Part shown: positions 1 to 8,115 of the stretch, in pieces
Position numbering within the stretch: the stretch's first letter is position 1
Layout of the letters: every line of letters begins with the position of its first letter
DNA from: Sandaracinobacteroides sp041675905
GTDB taxonomy: Bacteria; Pseudomonadota; Alphaproteobacteria; Sphingomonadales; Sphingomonadaceae
Reading direction: 5' to 3'
DNA: 64,000 nucleotides
Assembly (NCBI GenBank): GCA_041675905.1
Contig: JBAYSX010000014.1
Coordinates: 7,627 to 71,626, forward strand
The notes under the pieces: generated by a model
Told to the model about the DNA's origin: nothing
The model's input: only the letters and a program-made list of their open reading frames with translations
Database searches by the model: none
Made by a program: the position numbers and the translations under genes

Positions 1-265
1 CGGTCAGCGTCATCAGCGAGATCACCGCGACCGGACCCACGGCCAGCGCACGACTGGTGCCGAAGATCGCATAGACAATCAGCGGTGCGATCGAGGCATA
101 AAGTCCGACCTCGGGTGGCAACCCCGCGAGCATCGCATAGGCGAGGCTCTGCGGAATCAGCATGATCGTGACAATCGCCGCCGCCACAAGGTCGCTGGTA
201 AGTGTCGTACGATCATAATCGCGCGCCCACCCCAGTACCGGCAGATAGCGTGTCAGATCAACCAT
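1..265 (-). CDS. SulP-family anion permease, N-terminal part (cut by window edge)
   Basis: Reading leftward from an ATG at 265, the sequence encodes about 88 residues that start MVDLTRYLPVLGWARDYDR and continue into the first membrane helices of a SulP permease (SLC26-type, probably sulfate or another anion). The segment IPQSLAYAMLAGLPPEVGLY is the family signature in the first helices. The rest of the gene lies outside the window, so the STAS domain cannot be checked. The start codon is one base from the stop of the sulfide:quinone reductase fusion, so it is the distal gene of that operon. A role in exporting or importing oxidised sulfur is inferred from its neighbours. Confidence 0.88.
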   Translation of the reverse strand, partial: MVDLTRYLPVLGWARDYDRTTLTSDLVAAAIVTIMLIPQSLAYAMLAGLPPEVGLYASIAPLIVYAIFGTSRALAVGPVAVISLMTLT

Positions 266-266
266 C

Positions 267-1841
267 TCACGCGCCGATCATATGCGGCTTCACCATCCAC
301 TCGCGGCCCTTGAGCATACCATGCCAATAGACAGGCGGCAGGATCGTATCCTTGAGCAGCCAGGCCAATCGGCTCGGGCGCGTGCCGTCGATCAGCCAGG
401 TCGGGAAGCTTGGCAACAGCTTGCCGCCATAGCCGAACTCCGCGAGCACGATCTTGCCCCTTTCCACCGTCAGCGGGCAACTCCCATAGCCGTCATAGTC
501 GGCGACAGGAGCCCTGCCCTCCAGCGCGGCAAGCGCGTTCACCGCCACCACGGGCGCCTGTTTCCGCGCGGCGGCCATCGTTTTGGCGTTGGAGGCGGAA
601 CAGGCGTCTCCCAGCGCAAACACATTGGGATAGCGCGGGTGACGCAGGGTCGCCTCATCGACTTCGAGAAATCCGGACGGTGCGGCAAGAGGACTCGAAC
701 GCACAAAGTCCGGCGCGCATTGCGGCGGCACCACATGGATCATGTCGAACCGCTCTTCCACGCGGCGGATCTCGTCGCCGCGTTTCTGCTCGAACGTCGC
801 GACCTTCGCCTTGCCGTCGATGGCGACGAGCCTGGACTCGAAATTCAGATGCGCGCCGTAGCGTTCGACATATTCCATCAGTGCCGGGACATAGGCCGCG
901 ACACCGAACAGAACCGCGCCCGCCGAGTGGAACTGAACGTCGATGTTCTTCAGCAGTCCGGCGCGCTCCCAGGCGCTGCACGAAAGATACATGGATTTCT
1001 GCGGCGCGCCGGCACATTTGATCGGCATGGGCGGCTGCGTGAACAGCGCCCGTCCGGAATTCAACTCCTGCACGAGTTGCCAGGTATATGGCGCGACGTC
1101 ATAGCTGTAATTGGATGTGACCCCGTTGCGACCGAGCGTTTCCCGCAACCCCGCAATCGCGTCCCAGTCGAGCTTGATACCCGGACAGGCGATCAGCACA
1201 CGGTAGGATATGCTGCGACCGTCGGACAGCAGCACCCTGTTCCCTTCCGGAGCGAAGCCGCTGGCGGATGCCCTGATCCACTCCGCGCCATCGGGAATCA
1301 GCCTTGCTTCCCGCCGGCGGGTAAACTCCGCACCAAAGACGCCGCCGCCAACCATCGTCCAGCCTGGCTGATAATAATGCACTTCGCCCGGCTCGATGAT
1401 CGCAATACTGACTTTCCTGTTGCGCTTCAGGATGCTGGCAGCCGTCGCGATGCCGGCGCTGCCGCCACCGACGATAATGATGTCCCATATCTTCGCGCCT
1501 GCTTCCGGCTCCAGCGCACCCGCCATTTCCGCAAGCTTTCTGGAACGCGCGCCGGAGCGGCAATAGGCAAGAACCGGCGCGGGCAACCGCTCGAGCGCCC
1601 GCTTCATTGCTTCGCCATCCCCGGCGCCGATCGCGCCCGGAACTGCCGGAACATGGGCGAACTTCAACCCGGCGGCGCCTGCGGCAGCGCCGATCTCTGC
1701 GGCGGCAGGTTGCCCCGGCTCTTCACCGTCCGGTCGATTGCAGATGATCGACCGGAAACCCGCGGCGGCCAGATCCGGAATATCCCGCAAGCCGATCTGG
1801 GCGGACGTACTGAGGCGTTCTGTGAGTTTGGTGGTCTGCAT
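267..1841 (-). CDS. DUF442 (Blh-type) sulfurtransferase/phosphatase-like domain fused to FAD sulfide:quinone oxidoreductase
   Basis: A 524-residue two-domain protein. Residues 1-115 form a DUF442 domain (TIGR01244 type), a dual-specificity-phosphatase fold often attached to sulfur enzymes; its nucleophile loop is visible as AYCRSGARS with Cys94. Residues 118-524 form a pyridine-nucleotide-disulfide-like flavoprotein with the FAD loop IIIVGGGSAG (121-130) and the late FAD motif NVFALGDACS. Cysteines in ACPG, KCAGAP and PPQCAPDF resemble the redox cysteines of sulfide:quinone oxidoreductases. Expected role: oxidation of sulfide to persulfide/polysulfide at the membrane with electrons going to quinone. 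The gene sits between the YeeE-like genes and the SulP gene on one strand, next to the persulfide dioxygenase that would use its product. Confidence 0.88.
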   Translation of the reverse strand: MQTTKLTERLSTSAQIGLRDIPDLAAAGFRSIICNRPDGEEPGQPAAAEIGAAAGAAGLKFAHVPAVPGAIGAGDGEAMKRALERLPAPVLAYCRSGARSRKLAEMAGALEPEAGAKIWDIIIVGGGSAGIATAASILKRNRKVSIAIIEPGEVHYYQPGWTMVGGGVFGAEFTRRREARLIPDGAEWIRASASGFAPEGNRVLLSDGRSISYRVLIACPGIKLDWDAIAGLRETLGRNGVTSNYSYDVAPYTWQLVQELNSGRALFTQPPMPIKCAGAPQKSMYLSCSAWERAGLLKNIDVQFHSAGAVLFGVAAYVPALMEYVERYGAHLNFESRLVAIDGKAKVATFEQKRGDEIRRVEERFDMIHVVPPQCAPDFVRSSPLAAPSGFLEVDEATLRHPRYPNVFALGDACSASNAKTMAAARKQAPVVAVNALAALEGRAPVADYDGYGSCPLTVERGKIVLAEFGYGGKLLPSFPTWLIDGTRPSRLAWLLKDTILPPVYWHGMLKGREWMVKPHMIGA

Positions 1842-1844
1842 GGA

Positions 1845-2285
1845 TTACTTTGCCGCCATTGTTCGGGCCTGGGCCTGGCGGGGGAAAATGCGCTGGATCG
1901 CCATCCCCGCCAACATGGCGAGGACAAAGGGCAGGACGGCCAGAGGCGCGAGCGCGAGGTCGGCAATGGCCGGGCCGGGACACAGTCCGGCGATACCCCA
2001 GCCAATCCCGAAGAGAAGTGCGCCGGTCGCAAGCCTGGCATCGATGTGCCGCGTGCCGGGAAGTTCGAAACGCGTATCGGCCAAAGGCTTTTTCATCCGG
2101 CGCTGGATGGGCCAGGCAAGCGCCATCGGAATCATCGCACCGCCCATCACGAAGCCGAGCGTCGGATCCCACGCGCCGAACAGGTCGAGGAAGCCCTGGA
2201 CGCGCATGGGATCAGCCATGCCCGAAAAAGCCAGTCCGACACCGAACAGGGTGCCGGCCAGCAATGCTGTCAGGATGCGGACCAT
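1845..2285 (-). CDS. YeeE/YedE-family (DUF6691-like) membrane protein, second half-transporter
   Basis: A 146-residue membrane protein with about four hydrophobic helices. The start MVRILTALLAGTLFGVGLAF (ATG at 2285) is chosen over a longer frame because the longer version only adds sequence read through the preceding gene. Family signatures are FGVGLAFSGMADP near the N terminus and GWGIAGLCPGPA in the second repeat, including the conserved Cys of YeeE/YedE (thiosulfate/sulfur-compound) transporters. It overlaps the upstream partner gene by 16 bases, so the two are probably co-translated and assemble as one permease. Placement beside persulfide dioxygenase and the SQR fusion fits movement of a reduced sulfur compound. 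The substrate is inferred. Confidence 0.85.
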   Translation of the reverse strand: MVRILTALLAGTLFGVGLAFSGMADPMRVQGFLDLFGAWDPTLGFVMGGAMIPMALAWPIQRRMKKPLADTRFELPGTRHIDARLATGALLFGIGWGIAGLCPGPAIADLALAPLAVLPFVLAMLAGMAIQRIFPRQAQARTMAAK

Positions 2286-2722
2286 AGCAGGCCTCCTGCA
2301 CGAAGCAGCGCCACCGTCAGAAAACCGGCGGCCATGAACAGCGCCGTCGCCACCATCGAGCGGGGCGACAGGCGCGAAACACCGCACACTCCATGACCAC
2401 TGGTGCAGCCCGAACCCAACCGGGTACCGAAGCCGACCAGCAGCCCGCCAATGACCAGCGGCCAGACGGTATCAGGAAAGCGCATCTCGACCGCGCCGCC
2501 GAAGCGGTTAAGCAGGAACGCGCCAAGCGGCAGTCCGAGGATAAAGGCCAAAGCGATTTCGCGCGGCGCGCCCGTATCGGAAATTCCGGTTGCACGGGCT
2601 ACAAGGCCACTGACGCCGGCGATCCGACCCAACCCCAGCAACATGATTACCGCGGCAAAGCCAATGAGCAGCCCGCCCAAAAGCCCCTGAACGGGCATGG
2701 CGTGCGGAAAGCCGGGCATCAC
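2270..2722 (-). CDS. YeeE/YedE-family membrane protein, first half-transporter
   Basis: About 150 residues with four predicted helices. It carries the hallmark GFGTRLGSGCTSGHGVCG, the Cys-bearing pore motif of YeeE/YedE sulfur-compound transporters, followed by SRLSPRS. Two starts are possible: GTG at 2722, which overlaps the dioxygenase stop as GTGA, or ATG at 2719, which overlaps it as TGATG. Both imply translational coupling to the upstream gene. The small size plus a similarly small partner immediately downstream indicates a split transporter, an arrangement common in proteobacterial bigR-blh type operons. Confidence 0.86.
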   Translation of the reverse strand: MMPGFPHAMPVQGLLGGLLIGFAAVIMLLGLGRIAGVSGLVARATGISDTGAPREIALAFILGLPLGAFLLNRFGGAVEMRFPDTVWPLVIGGLLVGFGTRLGSGCTSGHGVCGVSRLSPRSMVATALFMAAGFLTVALLRAGGLLWSAS

Positions 2723-3636
2723 AGCGCGTCCAGCGGGATTTTGAGATACCGCGTTCCGTTCGCCTCGGGCGGCGGCAGATGGCCGGCGCGCATGTTCACC
2801 TGCACCGACGGCAGAATCAGGCGCGGCATGGCCAGGGTCTTGTCCCGGGCTTCGCGCATCGCGACGAACTCATCCTCGCTGACACCGTCGTGCGCATGAA
2901 TATTATGTTTGCGCTGTTGTTCGACTGTGGTCTCCCAAACATATTCGGTGCGACCTTCCGGCAGATAATCATGGCACATGAACAGCCGTGTATCGGAGGG
3001 CAGCGACAATATGCGGCGCAACGACCGGAACAGGGTGCGCGCATCGCCGCCAGGGAAGTCGACGCGCGCCGTGCCATAGTCGGGCATGAACATCGTGTCA
3101 CCGACAAAGACAACGTCGCCGATTACATAGGCGAGGTCGGCCGGTGTATGCCCCGGCACATGCAGGACGGTCACCTCAAGGTTGCCGATGCGGAATTGCT
3201 CGCCGTCGGCAAAGAGCCTGTCGAAGTCGGACCCGTCGCGGCGGAATTCCGGCCCCGCGTTGAACAGGTCGCCGAAGGTCTGTTGAACGGTCAGGATATG
3301 CTCGCCGATGGCGATCTGACCGCCGAGTTTTTCCTTGAGATACGGTGCAGCCGACAGGTGATCGGCGTGGGCGTGCGTTTCAAGCAGCCAGTCGACGGCC
3401 AGTTGCCGATCGGCAACATATGCCAGGATCTCATCAGCCGACTCGTATGACGTGCGCCCCGACGCCGGATCATAATCCAGCACGCTGTCGATAATCGCGG
3501 CGCGATAAGTTTCCGGATCGTGGACCACGTAGGAGACGGTGGAGGTCGCCTCGTCGAAGAACGCCCTGATCACAGGAACACCCTTTTGTGCGGCTTTTAT
3601 CTGCGCGGTCGCAGAGATGAGAGCAGAATCAGACAT
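2719..3636 (-). CDS. MBL-fold persulfide dioxygenase (Blh/ETHE1-like)
   Basis: A 305-residue metallo-beta-lactamase-fold enzyme of the ETHE1/Blh group, which oxidises glutathione or protein persulfide to sulfite with molecular oxygen. The metal-binding motif THAHADH (87-93) is followed by VPGHTPA, the GDTMFMPDYGTARVDFPGG segment (GDT is the third ligand region) and MCHDY. It is the first gene of the minus-strand sulfur operon and overlaps the YeeE gene by a few bases. The DUF442 domain that Blh proteins sometimes carry is here fused to the SQR instead. A purine-rich SD (GAGAGAAG) lies upstream. A weak dyad CATAT-N12-ATATG at 3657-3678 sits where a sulfide-responsive repressor could bind, but no such regulator gene is in the window. 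Confidence 0.9.
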   Translation of the reverse strand: MSDSALISATAQIKAAQKGVPVIRAFFDEATSTVSYVVHDPETYRAAIIDSVLDYDPASGRTSYESADEILAYVADRQLAVDWLLETHAHADHLSAAPYLKEKLGGQIAIGEHILTVQQTFGDLFNAGPEFRRDGSDFDRLFADGEQFRIGNLEVTVLHVPGHTPADLAYVIGDVVFVGDTMFMPDYGTARVDFPGGDARTLFRSLRRILSLPSDTRLFMCHDYLPEGRTEYVWETTVEQQRKHNIHAHDGVSEDEFVAMREARDKTLAMPRLILPSVQVNMRAGHLPPPEANGTRYLKIPLDAL

Positions 3637-3857
3637 GGTTACACTTCTCTCAATTTCATATTTAACGAAACTGATATGCGACGCAGGGCTATTCTGTCAA
3701 GGATCATAGGGAACGCAGGCGACACGGCAACGCGAATCTTTCCTTCATCCGGCAAAACGCACCCGTCCTGCCGCGCGATCAAGTCTTGTAACGCTGCCCG
3801 CTCTCTGTTTCTGTGCATACGCGTCTCAGGCTGAGGCGATATCAGGAGGAGATCGTC

Positions 3858-4400
3858 ATGAGCCAGGCTACTGATATCCTGAAACATGAACATGATGCCA
3901 TTTTGTTGGCGCTGAAGATCCTCGAAAAGATTGCCGATGAGGTCAGTGCGGGCAAAACAACAGCGGATAATGTCTCGACATTTCTGGATTTGCTGCGGGA
4001 GTTTTCCGATACTTGCCACCATGGCAAGGAGGAAGACCTGCTGTTTCCGGCCATGATCGAGGCCGGCCTGCCGAAAGAAGGCGGTCCGGTATCGGTGATG
4101 CTGTCGGAGCACGAAGAGGGCCGGACGCTCATTGCCGCCATGGCTGCGGCGACCAGGCCGACAATGAAGCCGACGGAATTTTCCCAGGCGGCAACGGCTT
4201 ATATCGCCCACATGCGTCAACATATCGACAAGGAAAATAATGTCCTGTTTCCGATGGCGGACCAAATGGTCGACCGGCAAGTACTGGACGGGCTGGTCCC
4301 CGCGTTTGATCGCCATGAAGAAGAGGTGATGGGCCATGGCCGCCACGAACAGCTGCATGACATGCTCAAGGAGCTGAAGTCGAAGTATCTCGATTCATGA
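3858..4400 (+). CDS. Hemerythrin-like (HHE) domain protein
   Basis: 180 residues. The start is fixed by an AGGAGG ribosome site at 3844-3849, ahead of ATG 3858. His/Glu ligands typical of the HHE cation-binding four-helix bundle are seen in order: LKHEHDA (H10, H12), CHHGKEEDLLFP, SEHEEGRTL and HMRQHIDKENNVLFP. Such proteins bind a di-iron site and sense or carry oxygen, NO or redox signals in the cytoplasm. It is divergent from the persulfide dioxygenase operon, which consumes oxygen, so a linked redox role is plausible but inferred. A short dyad (CTCAG-G-CTGAG, 3825-3835) lies just before the SD. Its 3' end overlaps the convergent efflux gene by 35 bases. Confidence 0.9.
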   Translation: MSQATDILKHEHDAILLALKILEKIADEVSAGKTTADNVSTFLDLLREFSDTCHHGKEEDLLFPAMIEAGLPKEGGPVSVMLSEHEEGRTLIAAMAAATRPTMKPTEFSQAATAYIAHMRQHIDKENNVLFPMADQMVDRQVLDGLVPAFDRHEEEVMGHGRHEQLHDMLKELKSKYLDS

Positions 4401-5817
4401 GTTGAGCCGGTACATCGGGCGCGTTCCAGCCGCCGCCGAGCGCCTTGTATAACGCCACCAGCTGCACGCTGGTGGCGGTCCGGGCGCGAATTTCGGCGGT
4501 TTCCGCCTCGTCCAGCAGCCGTTGTGCGGCCAGCAGCTCGATCAGGGAAATGTCGCCAGCCTTATGACGTGCCCCTGCATGGGCATAGCTGCGGCGCGTG
4601 GCGTCCAAAGCCGTCCCGCGCTGTTCCAGCGTATCGAGACCGGCGCGGTAGTTGCCGAGAGCCTGTTCGGCATCACCCAGCGCCGCCAGCACCGCCTGTT
4701 CATAGGCGAGGGCGGCCCGTCGCCCGGCGGCCTCGCGCGCGCGGATTTCAGCGCGCACCCGGCCACCATCGAACAGGCGCCAGGAAATCAGCGGCAGGAT
4801 GGAATAGCGGGCGCTGGCAGAGTCGAACCAGTCGCCCGTATTCAGCGCCTGAAACCCGCCGCCCGCGCCGATCGACAGTTTCGGGAACAGTTCCGCCGTG
4901 GCGATGCCGATGTCAGCCGTGCTGGCCGCCAGTTGCCGTTCGGCGGCCAGCACATCGGGCCGTCGACGCAGGATATCGGCACGCTCGCCCACCGGCAGCG
5001 TCAGCGGAGCGGGCAGGGCATGCCCGCCATCCAGCAGCGCCAGTTCACGTTCCGGCGGCGCGCCCAGCAGCAGACCGAGACCAAGGATGGCGGCGCGCTG
5101 GCGGGCCTGAATCTCCGGGAGGGCGGCACCGGCCGCGGCCCATTGCGCCCGCGCCGCGTCCACATCCGCGACCGAGGCATCGCCCGCGGCCTGCCGCTGG
5201 CGCATCAGATCAAGCGTGTGTTGCAACGTTGCCAGCCGCGCCTGTTGTGCACGCAATTCATTGTCCGCGCCCACTGCGGTGAACCAGGTCCGTGCGACCT
5301 CGGCAATGATACGCATGCGTATGCCTTGCGCCTCGGCTTCGGTCGCTTGCAGCCGTGCGCTGGCGGCTTGCACCGCGCGCCGGTTCGCCCCGAAAAGGTC
5401 GACCTCCCATGCGGCGTCGAAGCCCGCATCAAAAATGGTCTGGTTGGCGTCAAGTCCCGGGATGGTCCCGATGGGAAGCGGGCCGTTTTCGCTTTGCCGC
5501 CGTCGGTTGACACTGGCGCCCGCGGCAACGACCGGCATCTGGCCACCGGCAACCCGGTCGCGCACGGCGCGCGCCTCGTCGATACGCGCCGCCGCCTGCT
5601 GCAGGTCGAGATTTTGGGCAAGCGCCGTATCGATCAGGCGTCCGAGCACCGCGTCATCCAGCGCCGACCACCAGCGCGCCAGATCTGTGGCCCCCGTCGA
5701 GACCGGTTGTGTCCAGCCCTCCCCGATGGCGACCGGCGGCGGTGTGCGATATTCGGGGCCGACCGCGCAGGCCGCCAGCAGAAGGCCGCCAAATATCGGC
5801 GCGATACCATGCCTCAT
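4366..5817 (-). CDS. NodT-type RND/ABC efflux outer-membrane lipoprotein (TolC superfamily)
   Basis: 483 residues from the ATG at 5817, which overlaps the permease stop as ATGA. The signal peptide ends in the lipobox LLLAAC (Cys17), and CAVGPEYRTPP is the classic start of NodT/OprM-type factors. Two repeated helical hairpin domains follow. Diagnostic pieces are ARWWSALDDAVL, LFGANRRAVQAA, RRRPDVLAAERQLAA and FDGGRVRAEI. It forms the outer-membrane channel for the tripartite exporter encoded upstream. The E. coli ybh cluster lacks such a gene, so here the operon appears self-sufficient. The last 20 or so codons run into the 3' end of the convergent hemerythrin gene. Confidence 0.92.
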   Translation of the reverse strand: MRHGIAPIFGGLLLAACAVGPEYRTPPPVAIGEGWTQPVSTGATDLARWWSALDDAVLGRLIDTALAQNLDLQQAAARIDEARAVRDRVAGGQMPVVAAGASVNRRRQSENGPLPIGTIPGLDANQTIFDAGFDAAWEVDLFGANRRAVQAASARLQATEAEAQGIRMRIIAEVARTWFTAVGADNELRAQQARLATLQHTLDLMRQRQAAGDASVADVDAARAQWAAAGAALPEIQARQRAAILGLGLLLGAPPERELALLDGGHALPAPLTLPVGERADILRRRPDVLAAERQLAASTADIGIATAELFPKLSIGAGGGFQALNTGDWFDSASARYSILPLISWRLFDGGRVRAEIRAREAAGRRAALAYEQAVLAALGDAEQALGNYRAGLDTLEQRGTALDATRRSYAHAGARHKAGDISLIELLAAQRLLDEAETAEIRARTATSVQLVALYKALGGGWNAPDVPAQLMNRDTSTSAP

Positions 5818-6932
5818 TGCAGCCGCCCCCGGACGAACAGCGTGGCAATCGTGAGCGTCGTCAGAGCGATGACTGCCAGAGGCCACAGGCTGGCGAAAAC
5901 GTCGCCCGGCGGCAGCGCCTTCAGGAAGCTGCCTTGCACGATAATCAGAAAATGTGTGAGCGGAATGGCCTGGGCCAGCCATTGCAACAGCATGGGCATG
6001 TTTTCGACCGGCGTGGCGAAGCCCGACATCAACACCGCCGGAACGCCGAAGGCAAAAGCCCCGAGAATAGCCTGTTGCTGGGTGGCGCTGACGGCGGAAA
6101 TCATCAGGCCAATGCCCACGACCGACAGGATGAACAGCAGCAGGCTGATGAACAGCAGCCAGAAAGAGCCGGTAAACGGAATCTGGAAAAACACCATCGC
6201 CGCGGCGATCATCAGCAAGCCGAGCGTGGTGCCGATCGCCAGCGCGGGCAGCGATTTCGAGATGATGATTTCCGGAACGGAGGCCGGTGAAACCAGCAAC
6301 TGGTCGAAGGTGGCAAGTTCGCGTTCGCGGGCAATCGACAGGGATGTCAGCAACAGCGCGCTGAACAGCGCCAGAATCCCGGCAAGGCTCGGAACGATGA
6401 ACCAGCGATAGGTCAGATTGGGGTTGAACCAGTTGCGGACCGCCACGGGTGAGCCGCCTTCGGAGATAGCCTCCGCGCCAATGCCGCTGGCAATGGTCGA
6501 AAGATAACCGACGGCGATCTGGCCAGAATTGCTGCGTCGCCCATCGACCAGCACCTGCACATGGCCCGTGCCGCCGGCTGCAATGGCGCGCGAAAAATCC
6601 GCCGGAATATCGAGCGCCGCAATCACCTCGCCCCGGTCGATCAGATCGCGCAATTCCCCATTGCTGGCAACTGCGTGCACCCGGGCGATGAACCCGGCGC
6701 TGCCGAGGCGCGCGACCAGTTCATGCGACCATCTGCCTGAATCCTGGTCATGCACTGCGATATCGACATTGCGGACTTCGAGGGTGGCGGCAAAAGCAAA
6801 CACCAGCAATTGCATGAGGGGCGGCACGATCACCACGATACGGCTGCGCGGATCGCGCAGGATGCTGAGCATTTCCTTGACGATCTGGGCGCGCAGCCGC
6901 GCCGTGACGAAGATACCGGATCGCAGCGACAT
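5814..6932 (-). CDS. ybhR: ABC-2 type transporter permease (YbhR-like)
   Basis: 372 residues. The start MSLRSGIFVTARLRAQIVKE at 6932 lies 5 bases after the previous stop. It has one N-terminal helix (PPLMQLLVFAFAATLEVRNV), a large periplasmic domain (about 45-180) and five C-terminal helices, the normal ABC2_membrane_3 layout. The segment ARERELATFDQLLVSP is the conserved cytoplasmic coupling region. Length and order match YbhR of the E. coli ybhGFSR cluster. It should pair with the neighbouring permease and the double ATPase to form an exporter. Confidence 0.88.
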   Translation of the reverse strand: MSLRSGIFVTARLRAQIVKEMLSILRDPRSRIVVIVPPLMQLLVFAFAATLEVRNVDIAVHDQDSGRWSHELVARLGSAGFIARVHAVASNGELRDLIDRGEVIAALDIPADFSRAIAAGGTGHVQVLVDGRRSNSGQIAVGYLSTIASGIGAEAISEGGSPVAVRNWFNPNLTYRWFIVPSLAGILALFSALLLTSLSIARERELATFDQLLVSPASVPEIIISKSLPALAIGTTLGLLMIAAAMVFFQIPFTGSFWLLFISLLLFILSVVGIGLMISAVSATQQQAILGAFAFGVPAVLMSGFATPVENMPMLLQWLAQAIPLTHFLIIVQGSFLKALPPGDVFASLWPLAVIALTTLTIATLFVRGRLQ

Positions 6933-6936
6933 CGCC

Positions 6937-8115
6937 TCACTCCAGATTCTTGCGCGTGGCGCGCGTCGCCAGCAGGAACAGCAGCATGCCGATCGCCGCC
7001 ATGGCCAACAGATCGGGCACGAATATCGCCCGGATATCACCCGCCAGAAAAACCGTCTTCAGCGACGAGACGAAATAACGCGCCGGCACAACCCAGGTAA
7101 TGGCCCGGATCGGGGCGGGCATTGCCTCGATCTCGAACAAAAAACCCGACAGCATGAATGCCGGCAGGAAACCGGAAAACAGCGCGATCTGCGCTGCCAG
7201 AAACTGGTTGCGCGCCAGCGACGAGATCAGCAGCCCCTGGCCCAGCGCGGGCACCATGAACACCGCCGAAAGCAGCAGCAATGCCAACAGCGAGCCTTGC
7301 AGCGGCACGCCGAACAGCAGGATCGCCAATGCCGCCGCCCCCAGCGTCGCAAGCATGCCAAGCACGAAATAGGGCAAAAGCTTGCCGATCAGGATTTCCA
7401 CGACGGAGGCGGGGGTGGACAATACGGCCTCCATCGTGCCGCGCTCCCATTCGCGCGCCACCACCAAAGCCGTGAGCATGGTGCCGATGATGGTCATCAC
7501 AATGGCGATTGCGCCGGGCACCAGCGCGCGCCGGCTTTCCAGTTCGGCGTTGAACCAGTAGCGCGGCTCGAGCGCGACGCTGACGGATGGCAACTCCGCG
7601 TCCATTCCGGTGCGCCAGCCTTGCACCACGCCCTTCGTATAGTTGGTGACGAAATTGGCGGTATTGGGTTGCGAGCCGTCGGTGGCGACCTGCACCAGCG
7701 CCTTGCCCCCGCGTTCCGCCATGCGCTGTTCGAAATCCTGCGGAACCACCACAAAGCCGCGCAATGTGCCCGACACCAGCCTGTCGGCTACCTCGCGCCG
7801 GTCGTGCGCATAGGTCACATCCAGATAGCGCGTGCCTGAAAAGGCGGCGGCCAGCGCCTGCGCCGACGCGGATGGCGATTCCACCACCACGCCGATACGT
7901 ACCTTGCTGACATCCAGCGACACCGCATAGGCAAACAGAAACAGCAGCACCAGCGGCAGCGCAAAGGCGATCAGCAGCGTGGACGGATCGCGCACGGCCT
8001 GCAGGCTTTCCTTGCGCACCAGCGCCAGCAGGCGTTGCGGATCGAAGCGGCGCATGGCGGCAACCGGGACCCGGCCGACAGGGGGTGAGCCGTTCGCGTC
8101 GTTCGCGTCGTTCAT
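6937..8115 (-). CDS. ybhS: ABC-2 type transporter permease (YbhS-like)
   Basis: 392 residues from the ATG at 8115, which overlaps the ATPase stop (ATGA). The N terminus is a short polar extension (MNDANDANGSPPVG) whose DNA is a run of near-identical tgaacgac-like units, followed by ALVRKESLQAVRDPSTLLIA and the first helix. A periplasmic domain and five C-terminal helices follow, with the family segment EWERGTMEAVLSTP. This is the standard ABC2_membrane_3 architecture. Position between ybhF- and ybhR-like genes supports the assignment. Confidence 0.88.
   Translation of the reverse strand: MNDANDANGSPPVGRVPVAAMRRFDPQRLLALVRKESLQAVRDPSTLLIAFALPLVLLFLFAYAVSLDVSKVRIGVVVESPSASAQALAAAFSGTRYLDVTYAHDRREVADRLVSGTLRGFVVVPQDFEQRMAERGGKALVQVATDGSQPNTANFVTNYTKGVVQGWRTGMDAELPSVSVALEPRYWFNAELESRRALVPGAIAIVMTIIGTMLTALVVAREWERGTMEAVLSTPASVVEILIGKLLPYFVLGMLATLGAAALAILLFGVPLQGSLLALLLLSAVFMVPALGQGLLISSLARNQFLAAQIALFSGFLPAFMLSGFLFEIEAMPAPIRAITWVVPARYFVSSLKTVFLAGDIRAIFVPDLLAMAAIGMLLFLLATRATRKNLE

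Noticed and set aside
282..2396. 704-codon open frame on the plus strand
   Set aside because: Antisense to the SQR fusion and YeeE genes; Arg/His/Gln-rich composition typical of a GC-rich shadow frame.
4522..6411. 629-codon open frame on the plus strand
   Set aside because: Antisense shadow of the NodT and YbhR genes, with no family resemblance.
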